Below, one piece after another: positions 41,298-50,458 of a stretch of DNA of 64,000 nt; within the stretch, counting starts at the first letter, position 1, and every line of letters starts with the position of its first letter. The notes under the pieces are model-generated. The model did no database searches. It was not told the origin of the DNA and saw only the letters and a list, made by a program, of their open reading frames with translations. The position numbers and the translations under genes were made by a program. The stretch comes from Actinoallomurus soli (GTDB lineage Bacteria > Actinomycetota > Actinomycetes > Streptosporangiales > Streptosporangiaceae): NCBI RefSeq assembly GCF_024055715.1, contig NZ_JAMXMV010000007.1, forward strand, positions 62,001 to 126,000. The letters are read 5' to 3'.

Positions 41298-41938
41298 CCG
41301 CGTGCTCCGGCGACGGCCGCGACGAGGCGGCGGGCCCGGTCGGCCAGGGCGTCCAGCGGCCCTCCGTCGAGCGCGTCGCCGAGGAGGGGCCCGCCGACGC
41401 CGACCGCGATGGCGCCGGCCCGGATGTAGTCGCCGGCCACGTCGACGCCGATACCGCCGGTCGGCAGGAGCGGGATGTCGCGGAACGGCCCGCGCAGGTC
41501 GCGCAGGTACCCGGGGCCGAACGTACCGGCCGGGAAGACCTTCACGGCGGACGCGCCGAGCTCCCAGGCCGCACCGATCTCGGTGGGCGTGAGCGCGCCC
41601 GGATAGTAGGCGATGCCGCGCGCGGCGGCGCGCTCGGCGACCTGCGGCCGCGTGTCGGGCGCGACGACGAAGGACGCGCCCGCGTCGGCGGCGGCGTCGA
41701 CCTGCTCGGCGGTCAGCACGGTGCCCGCGCCGAGTTCGACGTCGCCGGGCAGCCGGCGACGCGCCGCCCGGAGGGAGTCGATCGCTCCGGGGGTGTTGAG
41801 GGTCACCTCCAGGCAGCGCACGCCGGCGGTGGTGAGCGTGTCGAGCACCGCGTCCGTCCGGTCCCCGCTGGTGCCCCGCACGACGGCGACGACGCCGCCG
41901 GCGAGCAGCACCGGGCCGGGGCTGACTCGGGTGGTCAT
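41294..41938 (-). CDS. KDPG/KHG aldolase
   Basis: A 214-residue class I aldolase (Eda family). The Schiff-base lysine is K133 in SAVKVFPA, the catalytic glutamate is E44 in CLEVTLNTP, and GAGTVLTAEQV and YPGALTPTE carry phosphate- and substrate-binding residues. It cleaves KDPG to pyruvate and glyceraldehyde-3-phosphate. It sits directly upstream of the KDG-type kinase with a 4-bp overlap and downstream of the PLP enzyme by 33 bp, a classic keto-deoxy-sugar-acid module. Confidence 0.92.
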   Translation of the reverse strand: MTTRVSPGPVLLAGGVVAVVRGTSGDRTDAVLDTLTTAGVRCLEVTLNTPGAIDSLRAARRRLPGDVELGAGTVLTAEQVDAAADAGASFVVAPDTRPQVAERAAARGIAYYPGALTPTEIGAAWELGASAVKVFPAGTFGPGYLRDLRGPFRDIPLLPTGGIGVDVAGDYIRAGAIAVGVGGPLLGDALDGGPLDALADRARRLVAAVAGARG

Positions 41939-41971
41939 GAGGTGTTTCTCTCCTTCGGAGGATGCGGGGTC

Positions 41972-43285
41972 TCAGAAGTAGGTGCGGATCAGGTCGACGA
42001 CCGTGCGATCCTCGTCGATCACGGGGATGACCTGCCACTTGTCGAAGGCCGTGCAGGGGTGGGAGATGCCGAAGCACACCAGGTCGCCCGGGGTGAGCCG
42101 GACGTCGCCGGTCAGGTAGGCGTGGTGGTCGTTCATCCGCTCGACGACGAGGCCGTCGGCGGGCTCCTCGCTCCCGTCGCGGCGGCGGATCAGGCGCGGC
42201 ACCGGCAGGCCCTCGTCGTACGGCGCCTCGCGCTTGCCCATGCCGACGAGGGCGAGTCCCTCCTCCGGGGTGGAGGTGACCTGGGCCCAGACCTCCAGCG
42301 CCGCGTCGAGCGAGCCGCCGATCCGGGTGTAGGGCGTCTTGACGCGGTAGACGCCGTCGTCGTGACTGACGTACGCGCCGCTGCGCAGGATCGTGCGCAG
42401 CCGGTGACCGGGCAGCCACTCGCCGCCGAGCCGGTCGGCGACGACGTCGAAGTAGGCGCTGCCGCCGGCGGTGACGATCACGGTCTCGGGCAGCAGCCCG
42501 GCGCGGGACAGCTCCAGCGTCGCGGCGCGCACGTCGTTCAGGTACGCGGTGACGGCGGGCACGCTCGTCAGGCCGCCCTCGTAGGCCGCCACGCCCGCGA
42601 GCTCGATGTTCGGGGCGGCGGCGACGGCGCGGGCGACCTCGGTCAGCTCGGCGGCGGTGCGGCAGCCCGTACGCCCGCCGGCGTGCCCGAGCTCGACCAG
42701 GACCCGGAAGGACCCGGGCACCGACGCGATCGTCTCGACCCCGGCGACCGAGTCGACGTAGCACAGGAACTCCAGGCCGCGGTCGATCTCCTCGCCGATC
42801 CAGCGCAGCGCCACCGGGTCGAGCAGCTCGTTGGCCAGCAGCACCCGGGGCACGCCGAACGTACGGTAGGCCAGCACCTGGTTCGCGGTGGCGGCGGTGA
42901 TCCCCCAGGCCCCGGCGTCGAACTGCGCCTGGAACAGCGAGGGCGCCATCGTCGTCTTGCCGTGCGGGGCGAACTCCAGCCCGCGCTCCGCGCAGAACGC
43001 CGCGAGCCGGTCGATGTTGTGATCGAGGGCCGAGCGCCGGGCCACCATGACCGGCCAGGTGAACGCCCCGCCGAACAGGTGGTGCCGGGCGGCGGCGAAG
43101 TCCTCGATCGACTCGGCCGGTCCCGGGTGCCACAGGCCCTTGGTCAGCGCGTCGACCCGCGCGGGCGGGACGGTGAGGCGCACCCCGGCGCCGTCGGCCC
43201 GGCCACCGGTCTGCTGGCCGGTCGTCGTCTCGCCGGTTCCGTCCGTCCGGCCGGTGGTCGCCTCGTCGATGCCGTGTTCGCTCAC
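41972..43285 (-). CDS. PLP-dependent D-threonine aldolase/D-serine dehydratase-like enzyme (possible D-glucosaminate dehydratase)
   Basis: A 437-residue fold-type III PLP enzyme. The PLP lysine is K110 in EFAPHGKTTMAP within the alanine-racemase-like barrel; the C-terminal DSD domain ends with H409 and C411 in SHPCTAFDKW, the zinc site of eukaryote-type D-serine dehydratases. D-glucosaminate dehydratase, which converts D-glucosaminate to 2-keto-3-deoxygluconate and ammonia, belongs to the same superfamily to my knowledge. With KDG-type kinase and KDPG aldolase next, that reaction is more likely here than D-serine cleavage. The first 35 residues are low-complexity Thr/Gly. GTG 43285 overlaps the IclR stop. 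Confidence 0.8.
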   Translation of the reverse strand: MSEHGIDEATTGRTDGTGETTTGQQTGGRADGAGVRLTVPPARVDALTKGLWHPGPAESIEDFAAARHHLFGGAFTWPVMVARRSALDHNIDRLAAFCAERGLEFAPHGKTTMAPSLFQAQFDAGAWGITAATANQVLAYRTFGVPRVLLANELLDPVALRWIGEEIDRGLEFLCYVDSVAGVETIASVPGSFRVLVELGHAGGRTGCRTAAELTEVARAVAAAPNIELAGVAAYEGGLTSVPAVTAYLNDVRAATLELSRAGLLPETVIVTAGGSAYFDVVADRLGGEWLPGHRLRTILRSGAYVSHDDGVYRVKTPYTRIGGSLDAALEVWAQVTSTPEEGLALVGMGKREAPYDEGLPVPRLIRRRDGSEEPADGLVVERMNDHHAYLTGDVRLTPGDLVCFGISHPCTAFDKWQVIPVIDEDRTVVDLIRTYF

Positions 43286-44091
43286 TGGACGTTCCCCTCC
43301 GCGGCAGCGCCGTGTCGTGTTGATCCGAGGATCCGTGATATCTCCGCCGCCGTGCGGACCACCAGGGGGCCCACCTCACGGACCCGTACCGGTGTCATCC
43401 GGGAGGTCAGGCCCGAGACGCTCAGTGCGGCGACGGCTTGGTCGGTGTGGTCGAAGACGGCCGCGGCGACGCAGCGGACCTCGGGCTCGTTCTCCCGGTC
43501 GTCGATGGAGTAGCCGCGCCGGCGGATCCATTCGAGCTCGGCCCGCAGCGCCTTCGGGTCGGTCACGGTCTTCTCGGTGATCGGCGGCATCCCCGCCTCG
43601 ACGATCAGACGGAACGCGTCCTCGTCGAGCCAGGCGAGGACGGCCTTGCCGACGGCGGTGCAGTAGGCCGGGGCCCGGCTGCCGACCCGGGAGGCCATCC
43701 GGACGTTGTGCTCGTTCTCCACCTTGTCGATGTACACGACGTCCGGCGCGTCGTACAGGACCAGGTGACAGGTCTCACGCACGGCGCGCTGGAGCCGGCG
43801 CAGCGGTTCGGCGGCGACGGCCCGCACGTCGATGGAGGACAGGTACGCCTGGCCGAGCCGCAGCGAGCCGTGCCCCAGCCGGAACCAGCCGGTCTCGTGG
43901 TCGCGGGCGAGCAGGTCCTCCTCCAGCAGCGGCGCGGACAGCCGCAGCACCGTGCTCTTGCTCATGCCGAGGTCCTCCGCGATCCGGGTCAGCGGGACGG
44001 GCCGCCCCGCGTTGTCCCGCAGGTACCCCAGCACGGCGAGGGCCCGCCGCAGCGAGGAGGACTGGTTGCGCCCGGCCGGTGTCACGGTCAT
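43282..44091 (-). CDS. IclR family transcriptional regulator
   Basis: A 269-residue IclR regulator: N-terminal winged helix with LTRIAEDLGMSKSTVLRLSAPL (about residues 34-55) and the C-terminal GAF-like effector domain with RAPAYCTAVGKAVLAWL and GYSIDDRENEPEVRCVAAAVF. IclR proteins often regulate sugar-acid catabolism. Encoded inside the operon it presumably controls, with 4-bp overlaps on both sides, it probably acts at the repeats at 52097-52125. Confidence 0.92.
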   Translation of the reverse strand: MTVTPAGRNQSSSLRRALAVLGYLRDNAGRPVPLTRIAEDLGMSKSTVLRLSAPLLEEDLLARDHETGWFRLGHGSLRLGQAYLSSIDVRAVAAEPLRRLQRAVRETCHLVLYDAPDVVYIDKVENEHNVRMASRVGSRAPAYCTAVGKAVLAWLDEDAFRLIVEAGMPPITEKTVTDPKALRAELEWIRRRGYSIDDRENEPEVRCVAAAVFDHTDQAVAALSVSGLTSRMTPVRVREVGPLVVRTAAEISRILGSTRHGAAAEGNVQ

Positions 44092-44804
44092 GTCGTGCTC
44101 CCGGGCAGCAGGCCGCGCGCCAGGACGTCGCGCGCCGCGGTCAGGTGCCGGCCACCGCGGGTCAGGGAGATCTCGTGGTGGCCGGGGAAGAGCGCGTCGA
44201 CCTCCAGCCGGGCAAGCGCCTCCAGGCTGGCGGCGTACTCGGGGACCCGGCAGTCGTGCAGGTTCTGCAGCGAGATCCGGCCGCCGTGGAACACGCAGTC
44301 GCCGGAGAACAGCGCCCGATGGTGCGGCGTCCGCAGCAGGTAGCAGGTGTGGCCGTCGGCGTGGCCGGGCGTGGCGATCGCCCGCAGCGTCACGCCGCCG
44401 CCGAGGTCGAACTCGTCACCGTCGCGCACGGCCCGGACGCCGGGACAGGGCGGAAAGTCGTATCCGGGCGGGTAGACGCCCGCCGCGCGCCCCTTGTCGA
44501 CGCTCAGCCCGGCCTCGTCCCCGGCCGCCATCCAGTCGCCGACCGGCGCGCCCGCGTGGATCGGGACGCCGTGGCGGGCCAGCTCGGCGGCGCCGCCGGA
44601 ATGGTCGGCGTGGCCGTGGGTGAGCAGGACGCGGTCGGGGCGGCCGTGGCGCAGGATCTCCGGCACCGACCGGCCCGCGCCCGCGTCGATCAGCGCGCTG
44701 CCGGTCGCGCCGGTGACGAGGTAGACGTGGCAGTCGAGCGGGTCGGTCAGGTCGAAACCCGCCGCTCCGCTGGCCACCAGAGTGACGTGTTCGGTCAGGC
44801 GCAT
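44088..44804 (-). CDS. Metallo-beta-lactamase-fold hydrolase
   Basis: A 238-residue MBL-fold hydrolase. The zinc motif HxHxDH is in LLTHGHADHSGGA at about residues 57-69; later metal histidines are in TPGHADGHTCY and in the C-terminal FPGHHEIS. The fold includes glyoxalase II, lactonases and many others; in this operon a lactone or thioester hydrolysis step is possible, for example opening an amino-sugar lactone, but this is speculation. It starts with an ATG at 44804, 22 bp after the M20 gene. Confidence 0.85.
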   Translation of the reverse strand: MRLTEHVTLVASGAAGFDLTDPLDCHVYLVTGATGSALIDAGAGRSVPEILRHGRPDRVLLTHGHADHSGGAAELARHGVPIHAGAPVGDWMAAGDEAGLSVDKGRAAGVYPPGYDFPPCPGVRAVRDGDEFDLGGGVTLRAIATPGHADGHTCYLLRTPHHRALFSGDCVFHGGRISLQNLHDCRVPEYAASLEALARLEVDALFPGHHEISLTRGGRHLTAARDVLARGLLPGSTT

Positions 44805-44826
44805 GGCGTCCTCCGTACGAGCTCGG

Positions 44827-45960
44827 TCATGCGCATGGCATCCCCCGTACGACCTCGGTGACGATCTCGGCGGCCAGCGCCACGTCGGCCAGGGCGACCG
44901 ACTCGGCGGCCGAGTGGGCGTCGCCGACCGAGCCGGGGCCGAACACCACGGACGGGATGCCGGCGTGGGCGATCTTGCTGGCGTCGGTGCCGAACGGCAT
45001 GCCGCGCACCTCGGCGTCCCGCCCGCGCGCGGTCAGCGCGGCGCGCAGCGTCGCGACGACCGGGCTGTCCGCCGGGGTGTCGAGCGCCAGGTCCACGGTG
45101 AAGGGCTCGTCGACCTCGATCGGGCCGAGCGCGGCCAGTTCCGCTCCCTCGCGCCGCCACACGGCGTGCGGGTCCTCGCCCGGCAGGGTGCGCCGGTCGA
45201 CGTCGATCTCGCAGGTGCCCGGGATCGTGTTCGGGCCCGTGCCGCCCCGTACGCGGGTGACGGCGCGCGTCGCCGCGCCCAGGAGCGGGTGGTCCGGCAC
45301 GTCCGGGACGGTGTCGTCGAGGTGGGCCAGGACCGGGCCCATCAGCGACACGGCGTTGACGGCCTCGTGCGGGCGCGAGCTGTGGCCGGCCCGGCCCAGG
45401 GTGCGGACGGTGTAGCGGACGCAGCCCTTGTGCGCGGTGACCGGCGCCAGGTCCGTGGGCTCGCCCACGATCGCACCGGCGAAGCCGCGGCCGGCCTCGT
45501 CCGACAGCAGGGCGAGCACGCCCCGGTAGTGGTGCTCCTCGTCGGCCACCCCGGCCAGGACGACCGTGCACGGCGGCGGCTCGCCGGCGGCGAGCTCGGC
45601 GGCGGCCAGCATGAACGCGGCGAGCGGCCCCTTGGCGTCGCAGGCGCCGCGCCCGTACAGCCGGCCGTCGCGGACCTCGCCGGCGTACGGGTCGACCGTC
45701 ATGCCGTCGGTCTCCACCGTGTCCAGGTGGGACTCCAGCAGGACGGCGCGCGGCGAGCGGCCCGGCACGACCGCGACGACGTTCGGCCGGCCGGGCAGGA
45801 CCTCGCGGACCGCGGCGGTGATGCCGCGCTCGGCCAGCCAGTCCCGCGCGTACGCGGCGACGGCGGCCTCGGCGGGCCCGTCCCCGTCACGCGGGTTGAC
45901 GCTCGGCACGGCCACCAGGCCGCGCAGCAGTGACTCTGCGTTCTCCCCCGAGATCGTCAT
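44827..45960 (-). CDS. M20 family metallopeptidase/deacylase (ArgE/DapE-like)
   Basis: A 377-residue M20 enzyme. The metal site is seen as ESHLDTV (H), GRGACDAKG (bridging D), GVADEEHH (catalytic E followed by a metal E), VGEPTD and the late GDAHSAAESV (H). The dimerisation lid (GHSSRPHEAVNAVSLM) is intact. It may cleave an N-acyl or dipeptide bond of the imported compound, giving an alternative to the D-aminoacylase. The ATG 45960 overlaps the permease stop. Confidence 0.9.
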   Translation of the reverse strand: MTISGENAESLLRGLVAVPSVNPRDGDGPAEAAVAAYARDWLAERGITAAVREVLPGRPNVVAVVPGRSPRAVLLESHLDTVETDGMTVDPYAGEVRDGRLYGRGACDAKGPLAAFMLAAAELAAGEPPPCTVVLAGVADEEHHYRGVLALLSDEAGRGFAGAIVGEPTDLAPVTAHKGCVRYTVRTLGRAGHSSRPHEAVNAVSLMGPVLAHLDDTVPDVPDHPLLGAATRAVTRVRGGTGPNTIPGTCEIDVDRRTLPGEDPHAVWRREGAELAALGPIEVDEPFTVDLALDTPADSPVVATLRAALTARGRDAEVRGMPFGTDASKIAHAGIPSVVFGPGSVGDAHSAAESVALADVALAAEIVTEVVRGMPCA

Positions 45961-46919
45961 CAGTTCCGCCGTTCTCGCGCGTAGGCCAGGAGCAGGAGGA
46001 TGATCAGCAGACCCTGGAAGACCTGGCGGATGCCCTCCGACAGGTTCCAGGCGGCCAGCAGGGCCGTGATCAGGGTGAGCAGGAGCGCGCCCGCGATCGT
46101 GCCGAGCAGGTGGCCGCGCCCGCCCAGGATGGACGTGCCGCCGAGCACCACCGAGGCGATCGACAGCAGCTGGTACGGGTTGCCCATGGTCAGCGAGCTG
46201 GTCCCGGTGAAGCCCAGGAGGACCAGCCCCGCCACGCCCGCCAGCAGGGAGCACACCGCGTACACGGTGAAGGAGGTCGCGGTCAGCGGCACGCCGGAGG
46301 CGCGCGAGGCCGGCTCGCTGGTGCCGACGGCGAAGACGTACCGCCCGGTCCGGGACAGGTGCAGCAGCCAGTACGCCGCGGCCGCGATCACGAGCCACAG
46401 CACGAACGCCAGCGGGATCCCGGCCACCTTGCCGTTGGCGAGCGAGTCGAGCAGCCCGACGCGGGCCGACTTGGGCGCGCCGTTGGTGTAGACGAGCAGC
46501 GCGCCGGAGATGATCGTGCCGGTGGCCAGTGTCATCACCATCGGCGGGACCCGCAGCCAGGTGATCCCGGCGGCGTTGACCACGCCGACGAGGGTGCTGA
46601 GGACGAGTGCGACGAGGATCCCGGCGACGGGGCCGTGGCTCGCCGCCGTCTGCGCGCAGACCACCGCGGACAGGGCGACCACTCCGGACACCGACAGGTC
46701 GATGCCGCTCATCATCACGACGAGGGTCTGGCCGATCGCGACGATGCCGAGGAACGAGGCCGTCTGGACGAGGTACCGGAAGCTGGAGACGCTGTCGAAT
46801 CCCTGCGCGAACAGGATCGCCGCGATCCAGACCACGGCGAGCACGCCGAACGCCCAGGCGGCGCGGTTGTCGCGCAGGGCCGCGAGCGGTCGCGCGGTGG
46901 TGGATGATGCCGTCGTCAC
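45960..46919 (-). CDS. Ribose/sugar-type ABC transporter permease (second)
   Basis: A 319-residue BPD_transp_2 permease of the RbsC family with about eight to ten membrane segments. The segment VVMMSGIDLSVSGVVALSAVV is the family signature. GTG 46919 overlaps the stop of the first permease gene (GTGA). It forms a heterodimer with the product of the preceding gene, as is usual for ribose-type importers with two permeases. Confidence 0.92.
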   Translation of the reverse strand: MTTASSTTARPLAALRDNRAAWAFGVLAVVWIAAILFAQGFDSVSSFRYLVQTASFLGIVAIGQTLVVMMSGIDLSVSGVVALSAVVCAQTAASHGPVAGILVALVLSTLVGVVNAAGITWLRVPPMVMTLATGTIISGALLVYTNGAPKSARVGLLDSLANGKVAGIPLAFVLWLVIAAAAYWLLHLSRTGRYVFAVGTSEPASRASGVPLTATSFTVYAVCSLLAGVAGLVLLGFTGTSSLTMGNPYQLLSIASVVLGGTSILGGRGHLLGTIAGALLLTLITALLAAWNLSEGIRQVFQGLLIILLLLAYARERRN

Positions 46920-47851
46920 GCCGTCCTCCTCCGGTCGGTCGCGAGGGTCTTCAGGGCGATCGCCGCGATGAGGATCACGCCCTGCAGGATGAGCTGGTAG
47001 AAGGGCGACATCCCGGTGAACAGCAGCAGGTTCGTCAGCAGGCCGATGATCAGCGCGCCGAGGATCGTGCCCCGCATCGCGCCGACCCCGCCGAAGAAGC
47101 TGACTCCGCCGAGCACCGACGCCGCGATGGAGTTGAGGGTGTAGGGGGTGCCGATGGTCGCGTCGCCCGAGCCCGTCTGGATCGCCAGGCCGATCCCGGC
47201 GAGGCCGACGAAGACCCCGGCCAGGGCGTATCCGCCGATCTTGATGGCGCGGGTGTTCAGGCCCCCGGCGTACGCGCCGTGCTCGTTGCCGCCCACGGCG
47301 TACAGCGCGGTTCCGAAGCGGGTCAGCTTCCCGAGCTTCCAGAGCACGACGACCACGATGATCGCCACCGCCGGGACGGCGACGCCGTTCCAGCCGTTGT
47401 TGTACGCCTTGACCAGGCCGCCCGGCACGTGCCCGCCCGGCTGCGGCAGCACCGCGAGGGTGACGCCGCCCCACAGGAAGGACGCCGCGAGCGTCACGAT
47501 GATCGGCGGCAGGCCGGCGTAGGCGACCATCGCGCCGTTCACCGCGCCGGCGGCCGCGGCGACGAGCAGCGCGAGCACCGCCGCGAGCACGACGCCGTGG
47601 TCGGCGCGCAGCGCGAACACCGCCATCGCCAGCGCCAGCACCGGCCCGAGCGACAGGTCGATGCCGCCGGTCAGCATGACCGTCGTCTGGCCCATCGCCG
47701 CCAGGATCAGCGACAGGAACTGCGCCGAGAGGATCGTGATCGACGCGGGCGTCAGCAGCGACGGGTCGTACGCCTGGTAGGCGATGAGCAGGACGACGAG
47801 CAGGACGCCCAGCCCCACCGTCTCCAGGTGCTCGGAGATCCGCTCATGCAT
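46916..47851 (-). CDS. Ribose/sugar-type ABC transporter permease (first)
   Basis: A 311-residue RbsC-family permease carrying TTVMLTGGIDLSLGPVLALAM, the same signature as its partner, and the loop ALYAVGGNEHGAYAGGLN near the end of the central region. About eight to ten membrane segments. The ATPase gene overlaps its start region by 8 bp. The two permeases, ATPase and binding protein form one importer, predicted to take up the N-acylated substrate. Confidence 0.92.
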   Translation of the reverse strand: MHERISEHLETVGLGVLLVVLLIAYQAYDPSLLTPASITILSAQFLSLILAAMGQTTVMLTGGIDLSLGPVLALAMAVFALRADHGVVLAAVLALLVAAAAGAVNGAMVAYAGLPPIIVTLAASFLWGGVTLAVLPQPGGHVPGGLVKAYNNGWNGVAVPAVAIIVVVVLWKLGKLTRFGTALYAVGGNEHGAYAGGLNTRAIKIGGYALAGVFVGLAGIGLAIQTGSGDATIGTPYTLNSIAASVLGGVSFFGGVGAMRGTILGALIIGLLTNLLLFTGMSPFYQLILQGVILIAAIALKTLATDRRRTA

Positions 47852-49340
47852 GGGCCACGCTCCCCGTCACCGAGGCGCGGACCAGCCGCTCCTCCGTCAG
47901 GTCGGGGCCGCTCAGCCGGTCGACGACCGTTCCCTCGTACATCACCGCGACCTCGTCGCACAGGCCGACCAGCTCCATCGTGTCCCCGGAGGTGACGAGC
48001 ACCGCCATGCCCCCGTCGGCCAGTTCCCGGAGCAGGTGGTAGATCTCGCGTTTGGTGCCCACGTCGATGCCGCGCGTGGGCTCGGCCAGCAGCAGGACGC
48101 CCGGCCGGGTCGGCAGCCACTTGGCCAGCGCGACCTTCTGCTGGTTGCCGCCGGACAGCCGGCGTACCTGCTGGGCCGGTGAGGACGTCTTGACCCGCAG
48201 CCGCCGGATCAGCTCGTCGACGAGGCGGTTCTCCGCGCCGCGCGCGACCGTGGCCAGGCGGGACGCCGGGGCCAGGGTCCGCAGGTTCGGCAGTGCGAGG
48301 TTGGCCCGGACGCTCTGCGCCACGTGCACGCCCTCGATCTTGCGGTCCTCCGGGACGTACGCGATGCCGCGCCGGATCGCGTCGCGGGGCGACCGGGACC
48401 GGCAGGGCCGGCCGTCCAGTTCGACCGTCCCCGCGTGCCGGGCGAGCCCGCCCAGCGCGCGCAGCACTTCGCGCTGCCCCTGCCCCTGCAGGCCGCCCAG
48501 GCCGATGATCCGGCCCGGGGCCAGCTCCAGGTCGACGCCGTGGCAGGCGCCGGGCACCGTCAGGCCGCGGGCGACGAGTCGGGGCCCGGCCTCCGTCGCG
48601 GCGGGCCGGTCCGGGAACAGGTTCGACAGCTCCCGGCCGATCATCAGCCGCACGATGTCGTCGTGGTCGGTCTCGGCGCGCTCGCGGGTCGCCGTCACCT
48701 GGCCGTCCCGCAGCACCGTGAGCCGGTCGGACATCGCGAACAGCTCGGCCATGCGGTGACTCACCATGATCACCGAGCTGTTCGCCTCCCGCAGTTCCCG
48801 CACGACGCGGAACACCGCCTGGACCTGGTCGTCGTCGAGCGCCGAGGTGGCCTCGTCCAGGATCAGCAACCGCGGCCTGCTCACCAGCGCCTTGGCCAGC
48901 TCGACGAGCTGCTGCTGACCGAGCGGCAGGCGGCCCGCCTTGGTCCGCGGGTCGACGTCCAGGCCGACCCGCTCCAGCAGGGGGCGGGCGTGCTCGGCCA
49001 GGTTCCGGCCCAGGACCAGGCCGCCGCGGGTCGGCCAGGCGCCGAGGAAGATGTTCTCGGCGACGGTCTGGTGCGGGTTGAGGCTGAGCTCCTGGTGGAC
49101 CGACCCGATCCCGGCGGACCGGGCGCGCTGCGGTGACCAGGCCCGTACGGGCTCGCCGTCCAGGACGATCCGCCCGGAGTCGGGCGTCTGCAGGCCGGTG
49201 ATCAAGGAGAGCACCGTGCTCTTGCCCGCGCCGTTCTCCCCGACGAGCGCCAGCACCTCGCCGGCGCGGACGTCGAAGGTCACCTCGTGCAGGACCCGGT
49301 TGCCCGCGAAGGACTTGCAGACCCCCTCGACGCTCAGCAT
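47844..49340 (-). CDS. Ribose/sugar-type ABC transporter ATP-binding protein (two domains)
   Basis: A 498-residue RbsA-type protein with two ABC domains in one chain. The first has Walker A GENGAGKST and Walker B LLILDEATSALDD, with signature LPLGQQQLVELAKAL. The second has the usual degenerate Walker A (GGLQGQGQREVL) and a full signature LSGGNQQKVALAKW, but its Walker B reads VLLLAEPTRGID, an alanine where family members have the magnesium-binding aspartate. ATG 49340 overlaps the binding-protein stop. It drives the importer. Confidence 0.92.
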   Translation of the reverse strand: MLSVEGVCKSFAGNRVLHEVTFDVRAGEVLALVGENGAGKSTVLSLITGLQTPDSGRIVLDGEPVRAWSPQRARSAGIGSVHQELSLNPHQTVAENIFLGAWPTRGGLVLGRNLAEHARPLLERVGLDVDPRTKAGRLPLGQQQLVELAKALVSRPRLLILDEATSALDDDQVQAVFRVVRELREANSSVIMVSHRMAELFAMSDRLTVLRDGQVTATRERAETDHDDIVRLMIGRELSNLFPDRPAATEAGPRLVARGLTVPGACHGVDLELAPGRIIGLGGLQGQGQREVLRALGGLARHAGTVELDGRPCRSRSPRDAIRRGIAYVPEDRKIEGVHVAQSVRANLALPNLRTLAPASRLATVARGAENRLVDELIRRLRVKTSSPAQQVRRLSGGNQQKVALAKWLPTRPGVLLLAEPTRGIDVGTKREIYHLLRELADGGMAVLVTSGDTMELVGLCDEVAVMYEGTVVDRLSGPDLTEERLVRASVTGSVAHA

Positions 49341-50395
49341 CACTTTCCGATCAGCTTGTCGATGTCGGACTGCGCGATCGGCTGGATCGGGTAGTAGTCG
49401 TCCGACTGGTCGGTCTTGACGTACTGCGCCAGGTTGGCGTCGGTGATCCGGGGCAGCGGGACGGTGACGTTGGTCGGGACGTTCACCCCGTCGCGCTTGG
49501 CGACGGCCGCCTCGATCGCGATGACGCCGAGGTAGTTCGGCTGGGCGGTCGACATCGAGGAGAAGCCCTGCTTCTGCTTGCTCTGCCACAGCTTCAGGAA
49601 GCCGTTGTAGTTCTCACCGGTGATCGGCACGAGCTTCTTGTTCTGCTTGACGAGCGTCTGCAGCGCGGCGGCCGACAGCGCGCCGCCCTGGGAGAAGACC
49701 CCGTTGATCGACGGGTGCGCGGAGTACGCCGACGCGAACGCCTGGGCGGCGGGCGCGAGGTTGTACTCGCTGTGGACGTTCGCCACGATCTTGATGTTCG
49801 GGTACTTCTTCAGCGCCTCCTGGGCGCCCTTCCAGCGGTCTTCGCTCACCGCGACGCCGGCCGGGCCGTTGAACGCGATGATCTGGCCCTTGCCGCCGAG
49901 CTTGTCGGCCAGCCACTGGGCGGTCATCCGGCCCCATTCGACCTGGTCCGTGCCGACCTTGATGACCTTGTCGCTGGTGACGAGGCTGTCGAAGTTCACG
50001 ACGGTGATGCCGGCGTTCGCGGCCTGTTCCAGCGCCGGGTTCAGCGCCGTCGAGGAGCCGGCGTCCACGATGATCACGTCGTACTTCTGCTGGATCATCG
50101 CGCGGATCTGCGCGATCTGCTGGGACGTGTCGCCGTTGGCGTTGAAGGTCTGGTACGACGCGATCTTCCCGGACTGCTTCAGCTTGTTGACGTCGTCCTG
50201 CATCATCTTGGCCGTCTCCTGCATCCAGGAGGGCGTCAGGTAGATGGTCGACCAGCCGACCTTGAGCGCCTTGGTCGCGCCCGCCCTGCCGCCGCCGGCC
50301 GTACTCGCGCCGTTGTTGACGCCGCAGGCCGACACCGCGGTGACCGCGCCGAGGGCGGCCACGGTCAGGACGGCTCCTTTGAGTTTGCCGAACAT
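49340..50395 (-). CDS. Sugar-type ABC transporter substrate-binding lipoprotein
   Basis: A 351-residue Peripla_BP_4 (ribose/galactose-type) binding protein. The signal peptide ends AVTAVSACGVNN, a good lipobox with Cys at residue 24, so it is anchored to the membrane. Core strands include LKVGWSTIYLTPSWMQETAKM, YDVIIVDAGSSTALNPAL and INGVFSQGGALSAAAL. The unusually aromatic first strand suggests a non-standard sugar-like ligand. It is the second gene of the operon, 63 bp after the deacylase gene. Confidence 0.92.
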   Translation of the reverse strand: MFGKLKGAVLTVAALGAVTAVSACGVNNGASTAGGGRAGATKALKVGWSTIYLTPSWMQETAKMMQDDVNKLKQSGKIASYQTFNANGDTSQQIAQIRAMIQQKYDVIIVDAGSSTALNPALEQAANAGITVVNFDSLVTSDKVIKVGTDQVEWGRMTAQWLADKLGGKGQIIAFNGPAGVAVSEDRWKGAQEALKKYPNIKIVANVHSEYNLAPAAQAFASAYSAHPSINGVFSQGGALSAAALQTLVKQNKKLVPITGENYNGFLKLWQSKQKQGFSSMSTAQPNYLGVIAIEAAVAKRDGVNVPTNVTVPLPRITDANLAQYVKTDQSDDYYPIQPIAQSDIDKLIGK

Positions 50396-50458
50396 GGGGG
50401 GACTCCTTCATGAGGTCCGGGAGGGGGATCGGGAGCGCGCCGCGCAGGCGCGGTGCGG

